Below, in pieces: positions 16,188-24,041 of a stretch of DNA of 64,000 nt. The stretch's first letter is position 1; each line of letters opens with the position of its first letter. Position numbers and translations under genes: made by a program. The notes under the pieces are model-generated. The model was given only the letters and a program-made list of their open reading frames with translations, did not search any database and was not told the DNA's origin. The stretch is from Bosea sp. 124 (GTDB lineage: Bacteria > Pseudomonadota > Alphaproteobacteria > Rhizobiales > Beijerinckiaceae): NCBI RefSeq assembly GCF_003046175.1, contig NZ_PZZM01000001.1, forward strand, positions 2,187,001 to 2,251,000. The letters are read 5' to 3'.

Positions 16188-16541
16188 ATGGCGGCTTTCC
16201 AAGCACTGAAGGCGGTGGCGTTCGCCGCCGCCCTTCTCACCGTCCCGGTCTGCGCCTTCGCGCAGGCCGAGGACACGCCGGAATCCATTCCGGACTTTCC
16301 CGGGCGCGACGAGACCTTCGGCTACTGCGTCGGCTGCCATTCGATGAAGGTCGTCGGCCGCCAGGGCATGAACCGCGCCCGCTGGGACGAAACCCTGACC
16401 TGGATGACCGACAAGCACGCCATGCCCGCACCCGACGACGAGATGCGCAAGGTGCTGCTCGACTATCTCGAAAAGGCGTTTCCGCCCGAGGCGCCGAAGC
16501 AGGGCGGCGGATGGATCAGCCCGTTCGCGCCGCAGAAGTGA
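16188..16541 (+). CDS. sorB: c-type cytochrome, SorB-like electron acceptor
   Basis: 117 residues with a Sec signal peptide (VAFAAALLTVPVCAFAQA). There is one haem site, CVGCH near residue 47, and a likely axial Met in the KHAMPAP stretch. It starts just after the sulfite oxidase stop, the usual sorAB order, so it should be the direct electron acceptor. It is short, like SorB proteins. Confidence 0.82.
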   Translation: MAAFQALKAVAFAAALLTVPVCAFAQAEDTPESIPDFPGRDETFGYCVGCHSMKVVGRQGMNRARWDETLTWMTDKHAMPAPDDEMRKVLLDYLEKAFPPEAPKQGGGWISPFAPQK

Positions 16542-16551
16542 GGAAAGCCGT

Positions 16552-16944
16552 GTGATGATGAAGATGATGCTGGCTCTCATTGCCCTCGGCCTGCTTGCGC
16601 AGGCTCCGGCCAGGGCGCAGGACGCCGCCGCCGGCGAGAAGACCTACGCCCAGTGCCGCGCCTGCCACCAGATCGGCGAGACTGCGAAAAACACGGTCGG
16701 TCCGGTGATGAACGGTGTCATCGGGCGCAAGGCGGCGGAGCGCGAAGGCTACGGCTACAGCAACGCCATGAAGGCGTCCGGCCTGACCTGGGACGAGGCC
16801 ACCTTCGCCGACTACATCAAGGACCCGAAGACGAAGGTGCCCGGCACCAAGATGATCTATGCCGGGCTGAAGGACGACAAGCGCATCGCCGATCTTGTCG
16901 CCTATCTCAAGCAGTTCGACGCCGAAGGGAAGAAGGCGCCCTGA
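16552..16944 (+). CDS. Class I cytochrome c (c2/c550 type)
   Basis: 130 residues with a signal peptide (MMLALIALGLLAQAPARAQ). The haem-binding CRACH lies near residue 36. NTVGPVMNGVIGRKA and VPGTKMIYAGLKDD supply the family loop and the axial Met. The C-terminal helix is RIADLVAYLKQF. It is the third gene of the sor operon and probably carries electrons from SorAB to a terminal oxidase. Confidence 0.88.
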   Translation: MMMKMMLALIALGLLAQAPARAQDAAAGEKTYAQCRACHQIGETAKNTVGPVMNGVIGRKAAEREGYGYSNAMKASGLTWDEATFADYIKDPKTKVPGTKMIYAGLKDDKRIADLVAYLKQFDAEGKKAP

Positions 16945-16966
16945 GCTTCTTTGTCGGGAAGAGGTC

Positions 16967-18400
16967 CTATGGCAACTGCATCTGCAGCGGCTGACCCGGC
17001 GCATCGGCCGTGCCGGGCACGATGACGAGGTATTTGCGCACATCCGGCGCGGCCTCCTGCACGACCTGCCGGATCGGGCCGATCGCGTTGACGATCGCGG
17101 CGCCCGCAGGGTTGGTCATGAAGCTCGCGACGGGCTGCAGCGGACCCGCACCCTTCGCGTCGTTTGCCAGCGCCAGCACATACGCCTTCTTCGGTTCGAG
17201 GCCGGTCACGGCCGCCTGCAGCATCTGAACCAGCCCCTGGTTGAACAGCGTCACCTGCGTCGCGGCCTTGCCGTCCGCGCCAGCCAGCGAAAGCTGGGCG
17301 GAGTTGGCCGCCGCAGCCAGCGGCTGGAGATTGGCCAGGCCGTCGCCCTTCGTGACCGCGTTGGGAACATAGGCGACGCCCTGGGGCGCCTGTCCGAGCG
17401 GGATCGTCGCGATCACGCTGTTGCTGGCCGTGTCGATCACGGCCGCCGCATCGGCATTCTCCAGCCCGACATAGACACGCGTGCCGTCGCCGGACGGCCA
17501 GAGGCCGTGCGGAAGGGCGCCGACAGGGATGCTGGCGACCTGCTCGAAGCCGTCGGTGCGGAAGACCTTGATCAGGTTCAGCCCGCCGACCGTGACATAG
17601 GCGAACTGCTCCTTGCCCTTGCGGACGATGTTGACGTGGTTCGTGATCGGACCGGTATCGAGCACCTTAAGCGACTGGAACGGGGGCTTGGCGTTGAACA
17701 CCATCGTCTTGCCGACATCCTTCAGCGTCAGCCAGATTTGAGCACCGTCAGGGGTGGCCGCGATATCGGGGCAGAACGGGCTGTCCTGCTTCATGCTGCC
17801 GACGACCTTCTTGGTGGCCGTGTCGATGACCACCGTCTCGGGACTGAAGCTGGAGCAGACATAGCCATAGCGGCCATCGGGCGAGAAGATCGTCATGCCC
17901 GGGCCGTTTGGCACCTTGATCCGCGTGGTCGGCGCGAAGCTCTTGCCGTCGAGCACCTGAATGTAGTCCTCGCCGCGCACGGCGACCCAGACTTCCTTGC
18001 CGTCGGGACGGAAGAAGGCCTCGTGCGGCGAGCGGCCGACATAGGTCGTGTGCTTCACCACATTGGTTTCGGTATCGATGAAGCTCACGGAATTCGAGCC
18101 GATCGAGATCACTGCGAGCGTCTTGCGGTCGGGCGAGAAGCCCATGCCGTGAACCAGCACCTGGCCGCGATAGAGCGGGCTGAGGTTTGCCGGCGTCGGC
18201 TCGCCGAGCTTGATCACGCCGAGCAGCTTGTTCTGCGACGGGTCGACCACCGAGACCGTGTTGGAGAACTGGTCGGAGGTGTAGAAGCGGTCGCTCTTGC
18301 TGATCGCGATATCGGGAGCCTCGGCGCGACCGGGCGCCTGGCCGGCGAAGGCAGGAAGGGCGGTCGAGAGCAGCAGCAGCGCTGCAAGGCGCGTGATCAT
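16967..18400 (-). CDS. Periplasmic YVTN/YncE-type beta-propeller protein
   Basis: 477 residues with a signal peptide (LAALLLLSTALPAFAGQ). Repeated propeller blades read like FYTSDQFSNTVSVVDP, LAVISIGSNSVSFIDT, YGYVCSSFSPETVVIDT, and further similar blades to about residue 330. A C-terminal alanine-rich segment follows, with no known domain recognised. Its start overlaps the stop of the DUF305 gene by 4 bases. Both are read from the minus-strand GGAAT box at 18898. Role unknown, perhaps a scaffold or metal/redox-related periplasmic protein. Confidence 0.8.
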   Translation of the reverse strand: MITRLAALLLLSTALPAFAGQAPGRAEAPDIAISKSDRFYTSDQFSNTVSVVDPSQNKLLGVIKLGEPTPANLSPLYRGQVLVHGMGFSPDRKTLAVISIGSNSVSFIDTETNVVKHTTYVGRSPHEAFFRPDGKEVWVAVRGEDYIQVLDGKSFAPTTRIKVPNGPGMTIFSPDGRYGYVCSSFSPETVVIDTATKKVVGSMKQDSPFCPDIAATPDGAQIWLTLKDVGKTMVFNAKPPFQSLKVLDTGPITNHVNIVRKGKEQFAYVTVGGLNLIKVFRTDGFEQVASIPVGALPHGLWPSGDGTRVYVGLENADAAAVIDTASNSVIATIPLGQAPQGVAYVPNAVTKGDGLANLQPLAAAANSAQLSLAGADGKAATQVTLFNQGLVQMLQAAVTGLEPKKAYVLALANDAKGAGPLQPVASFMTNPAGAAIVNAIGPIRQVVQEAAPDVRKYLVIVPGTADAPGQPLQMQLP

Positions 18401-18840
18401 GGCTTCATGTCCTTGTGATCGTGATGACCGTGCGCCCGCGTCGGGGCGCCTGCGGCCTGGCCCGGAGCGGCGGGTTTTTCGTCGAGGATCCGCTGCATCA
18501 CTGCGATCTCCTGCCGCTGTTCGACGATGATACCTTGGGCGAGACGGCGCAGGCGCTCGTCGCGTCCGAAGCGCAGCTGGATCTCGGCCATCTCGACCGC
18601 ACCCTGGTGATGCGGGATCATCATCGCGGCGAAGTCGCGGTCGGGGTCGCCGGTCGGTTTTGCCGCCGCCATGCCCTCATGCATGCGCGCCATCGATCGA
18701 TTCATGGCATCGCTGAAAGCCTTCATGTCGGTGTCGGCGATGCCCGCGGCGTTGATCGTCGATGCCCTTGGGGTTTCGGCTGCGTGGCCCACGCAGCCCA
18801 TCGCGAGCAGGCCGACGACGGCTAGTTGGAGCGTTCGCAT
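18397..18840 (-). CDS. DUF305 family periplasmic protein
   Basis: 147 residues with a lipoprotein-like signal (LAVVGLLAMGCVGHA; Cys at about 16). The DUF305 signature is FAAMMIPHHQGAVEMAE, followed by a second helix ending in EIAVMQRIL. The tail is His-rich (HGHHDHKDMKP), suggesting metal binding. DUF305 proteins commonly sit beside copper genes. GGAGGAACG precedes the ATG. A second DUF305 gene lies at 27584. Confidence 0.85.
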   Translation of the reverse strand: MRTLQLAVVGLLAMGCVGHAAETPRASTINAAGIADTDMKAFSDAMNRSMARMHEGMAAAKPTGDPDRDFAAMMIPHHQGAVEMAEIQLRFGRDERLRRLAQGIIVEQRQEIAVMQRILDEKPAAPGQAAGAPTRAHGHHDHKDMKP

Positions 18841-18872
18841 CGTTCCTCCATTGCGATGTCATCTGGAGGGAA

Positions 18873-18898
18873 AACGCACGGGCGTCGTCGTTTATTCC
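18873..18898 (-). promoter_or_regulatory. Candidate ECF-sigma promoter for DUF305/beta-propeller operon
   Basis: On the minus strand, GGAAT (18898-18894), 17 bases, then CGTT (18876-18873). It matches the box in front of sulfite oxidase gene 1 in spacing and in several spacer positions. It lies 33 bases before the DUF305 start. Confidence 0.6.
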
Positions 18899-19006
18899 CT
18901 ACGATCTGCCGATGGCGGGACACGAGCGTGTGAACGCGCGTATGGGCGCTGCCATACCGGAACCATGCGGCCGACGGCGTGTTGCTCGGGATTGGAGGAA
19001 CATCCC

Positions 19007-20140
19007 ATGCAGCACCGTCGAGAATTCTTCCAGCACAGCGCGGCTTTCCTCGCGTTGTCAGGATTTCCCTTTCCAGCATTTTCAGAAGAATTGTCGATGA
19101 TCGTTCATCGAAAGACGCCGCTGAATGCTGAACCCCGGCCTCCGCGACTGGCGTCGTTCATCACTCCGCAGAAGGATTTTTACGTCCGCAATCACGGCAA
19201 CGTGCCGAAACTTTCGGCCGAGACCTACAGCGTCAAGGTCGGGACCATCGAGTTCAGCATCCCAGATCTGCAGAAGATGCCGCAGCGCAAGGTTACTGCC
19301 GTGATGCAATGCGCCGGCAACCGCCGCGCCGACATGGGCGAATACAAGCACGTCTCCGGCGATGCCTGGCGCGTTGGCGCGATCGGGAACGCGGAATGGA
19401 CCGGCGTCTCGCTGTCGGAGGTTCTCAGGAAGGCGTCGATGGGCGGCAAGGCCCATGTCGCCTTCGCCTGCCACGACGACTGCGAGGAGGACAGGGAGAA
19501 GTTCAAATACGGCGTCTCGATCCCGATGCAGAAAGCGATGTCCGAGGACACGATCCTGGCCTGGGCGATGAACGGCGAACAGCTGACTGCCGAGCATGGC
19601 TTCCCGCTTCGCCTCGTCGTGCCGGGTTATGCCGGCGTCCGCTGTCCCAAGTGGATCGCCTCGATCGACGAGCAGGAGCAACCGTCGGACAACCATATCC
19701 AGCAGAAGGCCTACAAGCTTTTCGGTCCCGACGTGATCAAGGAGAAGGCGGATTTCAGCACGGCGCCGGTCGTCAACGAGATGCCGCTGAATTCCGTCAT
19801 TCTGGAGCCGATCGAGGGCGCTGCCGTCAGGACCGGTAAGACGGTTGTCTCGGGCTTTGCAATTTGCACGATGAGCTCCGTTTCGAAAATCGAAGCTTCG
19901 GGTGATGGCGGCAAGACCTGGACGCCGGCGCAGATCAAGCGCGAAGGCGACAGCAAGTGGTCATGGGTGCATTGGAGTGCTGAGCTGAACCTCAAGCGAG
20001 GCGACCATCAGCTCGTCGTCCGCGCTTTCGACGGACAAGGCAAGGGCCAGCCGGAGTCGGCCGCACCGATCTACAACTTCCCCGGTTACCTCATGACCGC
20101 CTGGCACCGCGTGACTGTCCACGCAAAGGATGCAGCATGA
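19007..20140 (+). CDS. Second sulfite oxidase family molybdopterin protein
   Basis: 377 residues from the ATG at 19007, with GGAGGAAC as the ribosome site. The Tat-like signal is QHRREFFQHSAAFLALSG. The Mo-ligating Cys is in AVMQCAGNRRADM, followed by GAIGNAEWTGVSL, TILAWAMNGEQL, FPLRLVVPGYAGVRCPKW and the C-terminal immunoglobulin-like domain (GDGGKTWTPAQI). It is shorter and clearly diverged from the 14860 copy. It is closer in layout to SorA/SoxC-like enzymes, so the substrate could be sulfite or another small sulfur compound. It overlaps the next gene by 4 bases. Confidence 0.85.
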   Translation: MQHRREFFQHSAAFLALSGFPFPAFSEELSMIVHRKTPLNAEPRPPRLASFITPQKDFYVRNHGNVPKLSAETYSVKVGTIEFSIPDLQKMPQRKVTAVMQCAGNRRADMGEYKHVSGDAWRVGAIGNAEWTGVSLSEVLRKASMGGKAHVAFACHDDCEEDREKFKYGVSIPMQKAMSEDTILAWAMNGEQLTAEHGFPLRLVVPGYAGVRCPKWIASIDEQEQPSDNHIQQKAYKLFGPDVIKEKADFSTAPVVNEMPLNSVILEPIEGAAVRTGKTVVSGFAICTMSSVSKIEASGDGGKTWTPAQIKREGDSKWSWVHWSAELNLKRGDHQLVVRAFDGQGKGQPESAAPIYNFPGYLMTAWHRVTVHAKDAA

Positions 20141-20664
20141 AACCCGCATTTGCGCTTGCCGTCCTCATGGCGATCTCGACGCCTGTCTACGCTCAACCAT
20201 CGGGTGGGAAGACCGGCGTCAACGCCGTTATCGGCAGGAGTATTTCGACGACGGATTTTGTGACCGAACTCGCCCTGAGCGACATGTTCGAAACGAAATC
20301 AAGCGAGTTGGCAGCGGTCCGGGGAGATCAAAAGGCGCGCGACTTCGCGGCGACGATGATCGAGGACCATCAGAAGTCTTCATCCGAGTTGTCGCTCATC
20401 GTGAAGCCCCATATCGACCAGACGCCGCTGCCTTTGAAACTCGACAAGGGCCATCAGGCCAGGATCGATAAGCTGAAGAAGCTGGACGGCGCCGAATTCA
20501 CAAAGGCCTATTTCAAGGAGCAGGTCGCGGCGCACGAGGCTGCGGTATCGCTCCTCGAGCGCTTCGGAAAGTCCGGCAGCGATGCTGAACTGAAGGCGTT
20601 CGCCGAGAAGCTGCTTCCGGGCATTCGGCACCATCTCGAGATGGCGAAGTCCAACGCGACCTGA
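20137..20664 (+). CDS. DUF4142 family periplasmic protein
   Basis: 175 residues with a signal peptide (FALAVLMAISTPVYAQ). It is helical and ferritin-like in pattern, with DFVTELALSDMFETKSSELA, FAATMIEDHQKSSSEL and a final AEKLLPGIRHHLEMAK, as in DUF4142. Its ATG overlaps the stop of the second sulfite oxidase, so the two are made together. Function is unknown. Confidence 0.82.
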   Translation: MKPAFALAVLMAISTPVYAQPSGGKTGVNAVIGRSISTTDFVTELALSDMFETKSSELAAVRGDQKARDFAATMIEDHQKSSSELSLIVKPHIDQTPLPLKLDKGHQARIDKLKKLDGAEFTKAYFKEQVAAHEAAVSLLERFGKSGSDAELKAFAEKLLPGIRHHLEMAKSNAT

Positions 20665-20849
20665 CCTCGTTACCCTGTCCGGGATCGTCATTCGGACATG
20701 GTGAACATTCGGCGCGTAATAGGCGGACAGCAAAGCGATCGCGCCATGGCGGAAGTTTGGATCAGCGCGTCCTTTTTCACGATTGCGTCTCGGCGACTCT
20801 CGGGCTGGGTCTGTGTCGCGGCCGTCCGCGGACGCTGCTCCCAGTGAGG

Positions 20850-21322
20850 TCAGCGGTCTTGCGCGATAGACGGCGGCTGCATGAACTCGATCGTCGCGCC
20901 GTCAGCGCCAAGAGCGTGGATCACCTGCGTTCCGGCGCGTGCGCCGCTCGTGATCGGCTGCGGCGTGCCTTGTGCCCTCCAGCCGTAGGAGCCCATCCGC
21001 GCAAGGACTGCATCGATGTCATCGACCACAAAGGCTAGATGCGCGAAGCCAGGGTCGAACGGCTTGGCCGGAACGCTTGGCCGATCCAGACCCCGATACT
21101 CTAGGAGTTCGATCGTCTGATCGGCCAGCGAGACGATTGCCATGCGGACCTGCGCCCATGCGCTCCTGTCACCTGACCGAGGAACGCGCCTCCCATCTCG
21201 CCAGTCCGTACGAGCCGCGCGCCGAGCCCCTCGACCCAGAACCGAACGGCCTCGTCGAGGGAGGCGACCGCGAAGCCGACATGATCGGCACGCTGCACGT
21301 GGATGTTTGCCTGGTCCGTCAT
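20850..21322 (-). pseudogene. VOC (glyoxalase/bleomycin resistance-like) protein, frameshifted
   Basis: The N-terminal half (from 21322: MTDQANIHVQRADHVGFAVA, GGAFLGQVTGA) and the C-terminal half (WAQVRMAIVSLADQTIELLEY, FAHLAFVVDDIDAVLARM, GATIEFMQPP, ending at 20850) lie in different minus-strand frames. A single-base indel near 21155-21165 would join them into one VOC protein of about 157 residues. It is either decayed or a sequencing error. Substrate unknown. Confidence 0.75.
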
Positions 21323-21839
21323 GTGCTCCGACTATCAGAAAACCGACCGTTCGTCCGCTGAGGGCCGTTAGCAATCCTGAACCAACTTCGCCTGGCGACG
21401 TCCGCTTCCTGGCAGGGCTCGAACGGCAGCTATTGGCGCGAGGCCGCACCGGCGCCACGTTAACACCCGGCGGTTCCGCCCTGAGCATGTCAAGGGCACT
21501 ATTGTCCGAAATGTTGCCGGCGTGCTTTGGACATGGCGATATCCGTCGAACGGGCAAGATTGGCCCCTTGCGGACGTTTGGGATGTCCGCTTACCGGCAG
21601 TTGGTTTTGGTGACGTGCAGCGCCATGGCGATGTCGAACCGGGCCGGGCGATAATCAGCCGCTCGGGCGTCGATGGTTACTGCTGGATGAACTGATGCCG
21701 CGCCGGCTCATAAGACAGGCAGCACGCGAGCTCAGGGAAGCTGCCTTGGTACCGAGAACGCAATTCCCCCGGCTCTCTTGACCTTCCCATGTGGGAAGCT
21801 CCATCTGTCGGTCTAGACCAAGCAAATCGGTGGAATGGC
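21323..21839. other. Non-coding stretch
   Basis: No credible gene. It contains the second copy of the ~42-bp dispersed element (21562-21603) and presumably the promoter of the metal-efflux operon. Confidence 0.5.
21562..21603. repeat. Dispersed ~42-bp element, copy 2
   Basis: Starts GGCCCCTTGCGGACG and includes GGGATGTCCGCTTACCGGC. GCGGAC and GTCCGC form a hairpin around TTTGGG. It is similar to 9583-9626. Confidence 0.4.
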
Positions 21840-22268
21840 GTGAGGTTGATCAACGCACTCGCAAGCGTACTGAAGGCGACCGCCCTGGTCGCCCTTCTGG
21901 CGCTTGCTTGGGCCACATCCGCCACTGCGCATTCCGGCCACGCCCAGCCATCCAACGGCATCGTCACCACTTCGTCCCAGGTTCAGCTTGGTGTGTCGGT
22001 GGATGCACCCCTGGTCGAGGCCGCTGCCGTCTGTCGATCGGAGCCGAAGCACGCTTGGACCCGGACGGACGAAGGCAGGCGCGACGGCACGTCGGGCCGA
22101 GCCTGTTGCGGCACGATGTGCACCGTCGCCCTCATCGAACGCGGCATCGCCCCTATGCCCCTGCGAACCCATCACGGCATTCGGCTGTCCCCGCCACCGG
22201 AGACGCCCCTCCTCGCGAGGTCCCCGGGCCTCCACGCCAAGCCGCCACGAACCCTCGACATCGCCTGA
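21840..22268 (+). CDS. Small secreted protein of the metal-efflux operon
   Basis: 142 residues from a GTG at 21840. The frame is open from 21789, but the signal peptide (VLKATALVALLALAWATSAT) fits the GTG start best. The mature part begins HSGHAQPS and has a cysteine cluster (RACCGTMCTVALIERG) plus further His residues, consistent with a periplasmic metal-binding protein. It sits 63 bases upstream of the CzcB-like gene. The Pro-rich C-terminal end looks poorly conserved, and its true end could be affected by a frame error. Confidence 0.55.
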   Translation: MRLINALASVLKATALVALLALAWATSATAHSGHAQPSNGIVTTSSQVQLGVSVDAPLVEAAAVCRSEPKHAWTRTDEGRRDGTSGRACCGTMCTVALIERGIAPMPLRTHHGIRLSPPPETPLLARSPGLHAKPPRTLDIA

Positions 22269-22331
22269 TCGACGGCCGGCATCCCGCCGCGCCGCCGGGA
22301 ATGCCGTGCCGATGTCAGTGGGTTCCTTATC

Positions 22332-24029
22332 ATGTTCTCGTTCTGCCGCAGCCTTGCTCGCTGCCTTATCGCGCCGTTGGCGCTCGCTTCTCTTCTGTCG
22401 GCTACCGCCGCGGCCCATGAGGGCCACGACCATGGCGCCCCGGCCGCGGCGGTGTCGGCTCCCGGGACGCCCCGCCTGGCGCTCCACTCCGACGCCTATG
22501 AACTCGTCGGCGTTTTGCGCACGGGCCGGCTGACGCTGTTCCTGGACCGCTATGCTGGAAACGAACCGGTCGTCGACGCGCGCATCGCGGTCACGATCGG
22601 AGCGGGCGCCGAGGTCGTGGCGACGCCGACGCCGGATGGCACCTACGTCCTGGCGTCTGACCAGCTTGCGGGCGCCGGCCCGCTGGAGCTGGTCGTCGCG
22701 ATAACCCATCCCGGAGGCGATGATCTCCTGATCGGAACGCTGGATCGACCGGCGGCTTCAGCTGGGCCAGCCGTGCCAGCCGGGTCGGCGCCGACCGAGC
22801 GGGCCGCTAGCGTCGCCATCGCCGGCAAGCATGTGCCGGTGCTTCATCTGGCCACCGGCGCGGCCCTGGCGTTCGGGCTACTGCTCGGCGTCGGCTTGCG
22901 CAGCGCCCGTCCGGTCATCCCGGCGATCGGGCTCGTCGTGCTGCTGCTGATCGCGGGCACGGCGATCGCGACCGCCCATGAGGGCCATGATCACGGCGAG
23001 GCCGCCAAGGTCGCACTTCCGGCGAGCGACACGCCCCGCAGGCTCGCGGACGGGGCGGTCTTCGCGCCCAAGTCGACCCAGCGGCTCCTTGGCGTTCGCA
23101 CGCAGGTCGCCAAGCCCGAGGAGGCCGGCAGGACCGTCGCCCTGGTCGGGCGCGTGATCGCCGATCCCAATCGCTCCGGCCAGGTCCAGAGCATCACCGG
23201 CGGGCGGATCTTGGCGCCGGCGGAGGGTCTGCCGCGGCTCGGACAGACCGTCCGGCCCGGCGACGTCCTGGCGACCGTCGAGCAGGCCGTGCCGCAGGCT
23301 GACCGTACCACCATCGCCGAGCGCGTCGGCGAGATCGAGCAGCAGATCGCGATGGTCGAGGCGAAGCTCAAGCGCTCGCGTGGGCTGGCCGAACGGGCCA
23401 TCGCCCCGCAGAGCCAGGTCATCGACGCCGAGATCGAGCTGGCCGGCCTGACGAAGCGGCGCGAGATCGTCGGTCGCATCCGGGTCGAACCCGAGGTGCT
23501 GCGCGCGCCGCTGGGCGGCGTCGTCTCGGCCGTCCGGGTCGTGGCCGGGCAGGTCGTCGGATCGCAGGACGTCCTGTTCCAGGTTCTCGATCCCGGCGGG
23601 CTGTGGGTCGAGGCGCTGTCCTATGGCGACGTCGACCTGTCCCAATTCGGCGGCGCCTCGGCCACGTTGCCGGGCGGCAAGCCCCTCGCGCTCTCCTTCC
23701 GCGGCTTCGGGCGGGCGCTGCAGCAGCAGGCGACGGTGGTGCAGTTCTCCATCGAGGACGCTCCGGCCACGCTGGCGATCGGGCAGCCCGTCCGCGTGAC
23801 GGCCCAGAACGGGGCCAGCGTCGCCGGCATCATCGTCCCGCGCGACGCGGTCGTGCGAGGCGGCAACGGCGAGGCGCTGGTCTGGCGCCACACCGACCCC
23901 GAGCGTTTCGAGCCCAAGCCGGTCCGCACCGAGCCGTTCGACGCGACGCGGGTCGTGATCCGGGCCGGTATCGCGACGGGAGACCGGATAGTGGTCCGCG
24001 GCGCCGAACACCTCAACCAGATCCGCTGA
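22332..24029 (+). CDS. czcB: CzcB-like RND efflux periplasmic adaptor, N-terminally extended
   Basis: 565 residues. The signal peptide is followed by AHEGHDHG (residues about 28-35), a beta-rich domain, a proline-rich linker, two hydrophobic helices (about 176-220) and a second AHEGHDHG. Then comes a standard HlyD/CzcB adaptor: AVFAPKSTQRLLGVRTQVA, the lipoyl half (LAPAEGLPRLGQTVRPGDVL), a helical hairpin, LRAPLGGVVSAVRVVAGQVV, and a C-terminal barrel. It looks like a fusion of a small metal-binding membrane protein with the adaptor. It bridges the CzcA-like pump to an outer-membrane channel, and none is encoded here. Confidence 0.85.
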   Translation: MFSFCRSLARCLIAPLALASLLSATAAAHEGHDHGAPAAAVSAPGTPRLALHSDAYELVGVLRTGRLTLFLDRYAGNEPVVDARIAVTIGAGAEVVATPTPDGTYVLASDQLAGAGPLELVVAITHPGGDDLLIGTLDRPAASAGPAVPAGSAPTERAASVAIAGKHVPVLHLATGAALAFGLLLGVGLRSARPVIPAIGLVVLLLIAGTAIATAHEGHDHGEAAKVALPASDTPRRLADGAVFAPKSTQRLLGVRTQVAKPEEAGRTVALVGRVIADPNRSGQVQSITGGRILAPAEGLPRLGQTVRPGDVLATVEQAVPQADRTTIAERVGEIEQQIAMVEAKLKRSRGLAERAIAPQSQVIDAEIELAGLTKRREIVGRIRVEPEVLRAPLGGVVSAVRVVAGQVVGSQDVLFQVLDPGGLWVEALSYGDVDLSQFGGASATLPGGKPLALSFRGFGRALQQQATVVQFSIEDAPATLAIGQPVRVTAQNGASVAGIIVPRDAVVRGGNGEALVWRHTDPERFEPKPVRTEPFDATRVVIRAGIATGDRIVVRGAEHLNQIR

Positions 24030-24041
24030 GGCAAAGGCGCG

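Noticed and set aside
16895..18418. 507-residue plus-strand ORF
   Set aside because: It is antisense to the beta-propeller gene, with no motif and shadow composition.
18957..18990. GGAAC-containing sequence before the second sulfite oxidase gene as a third ECF promoter
   Set aside because: GGAAC is present, but no CGT falls at the 17-base spacing, so it was not counted.
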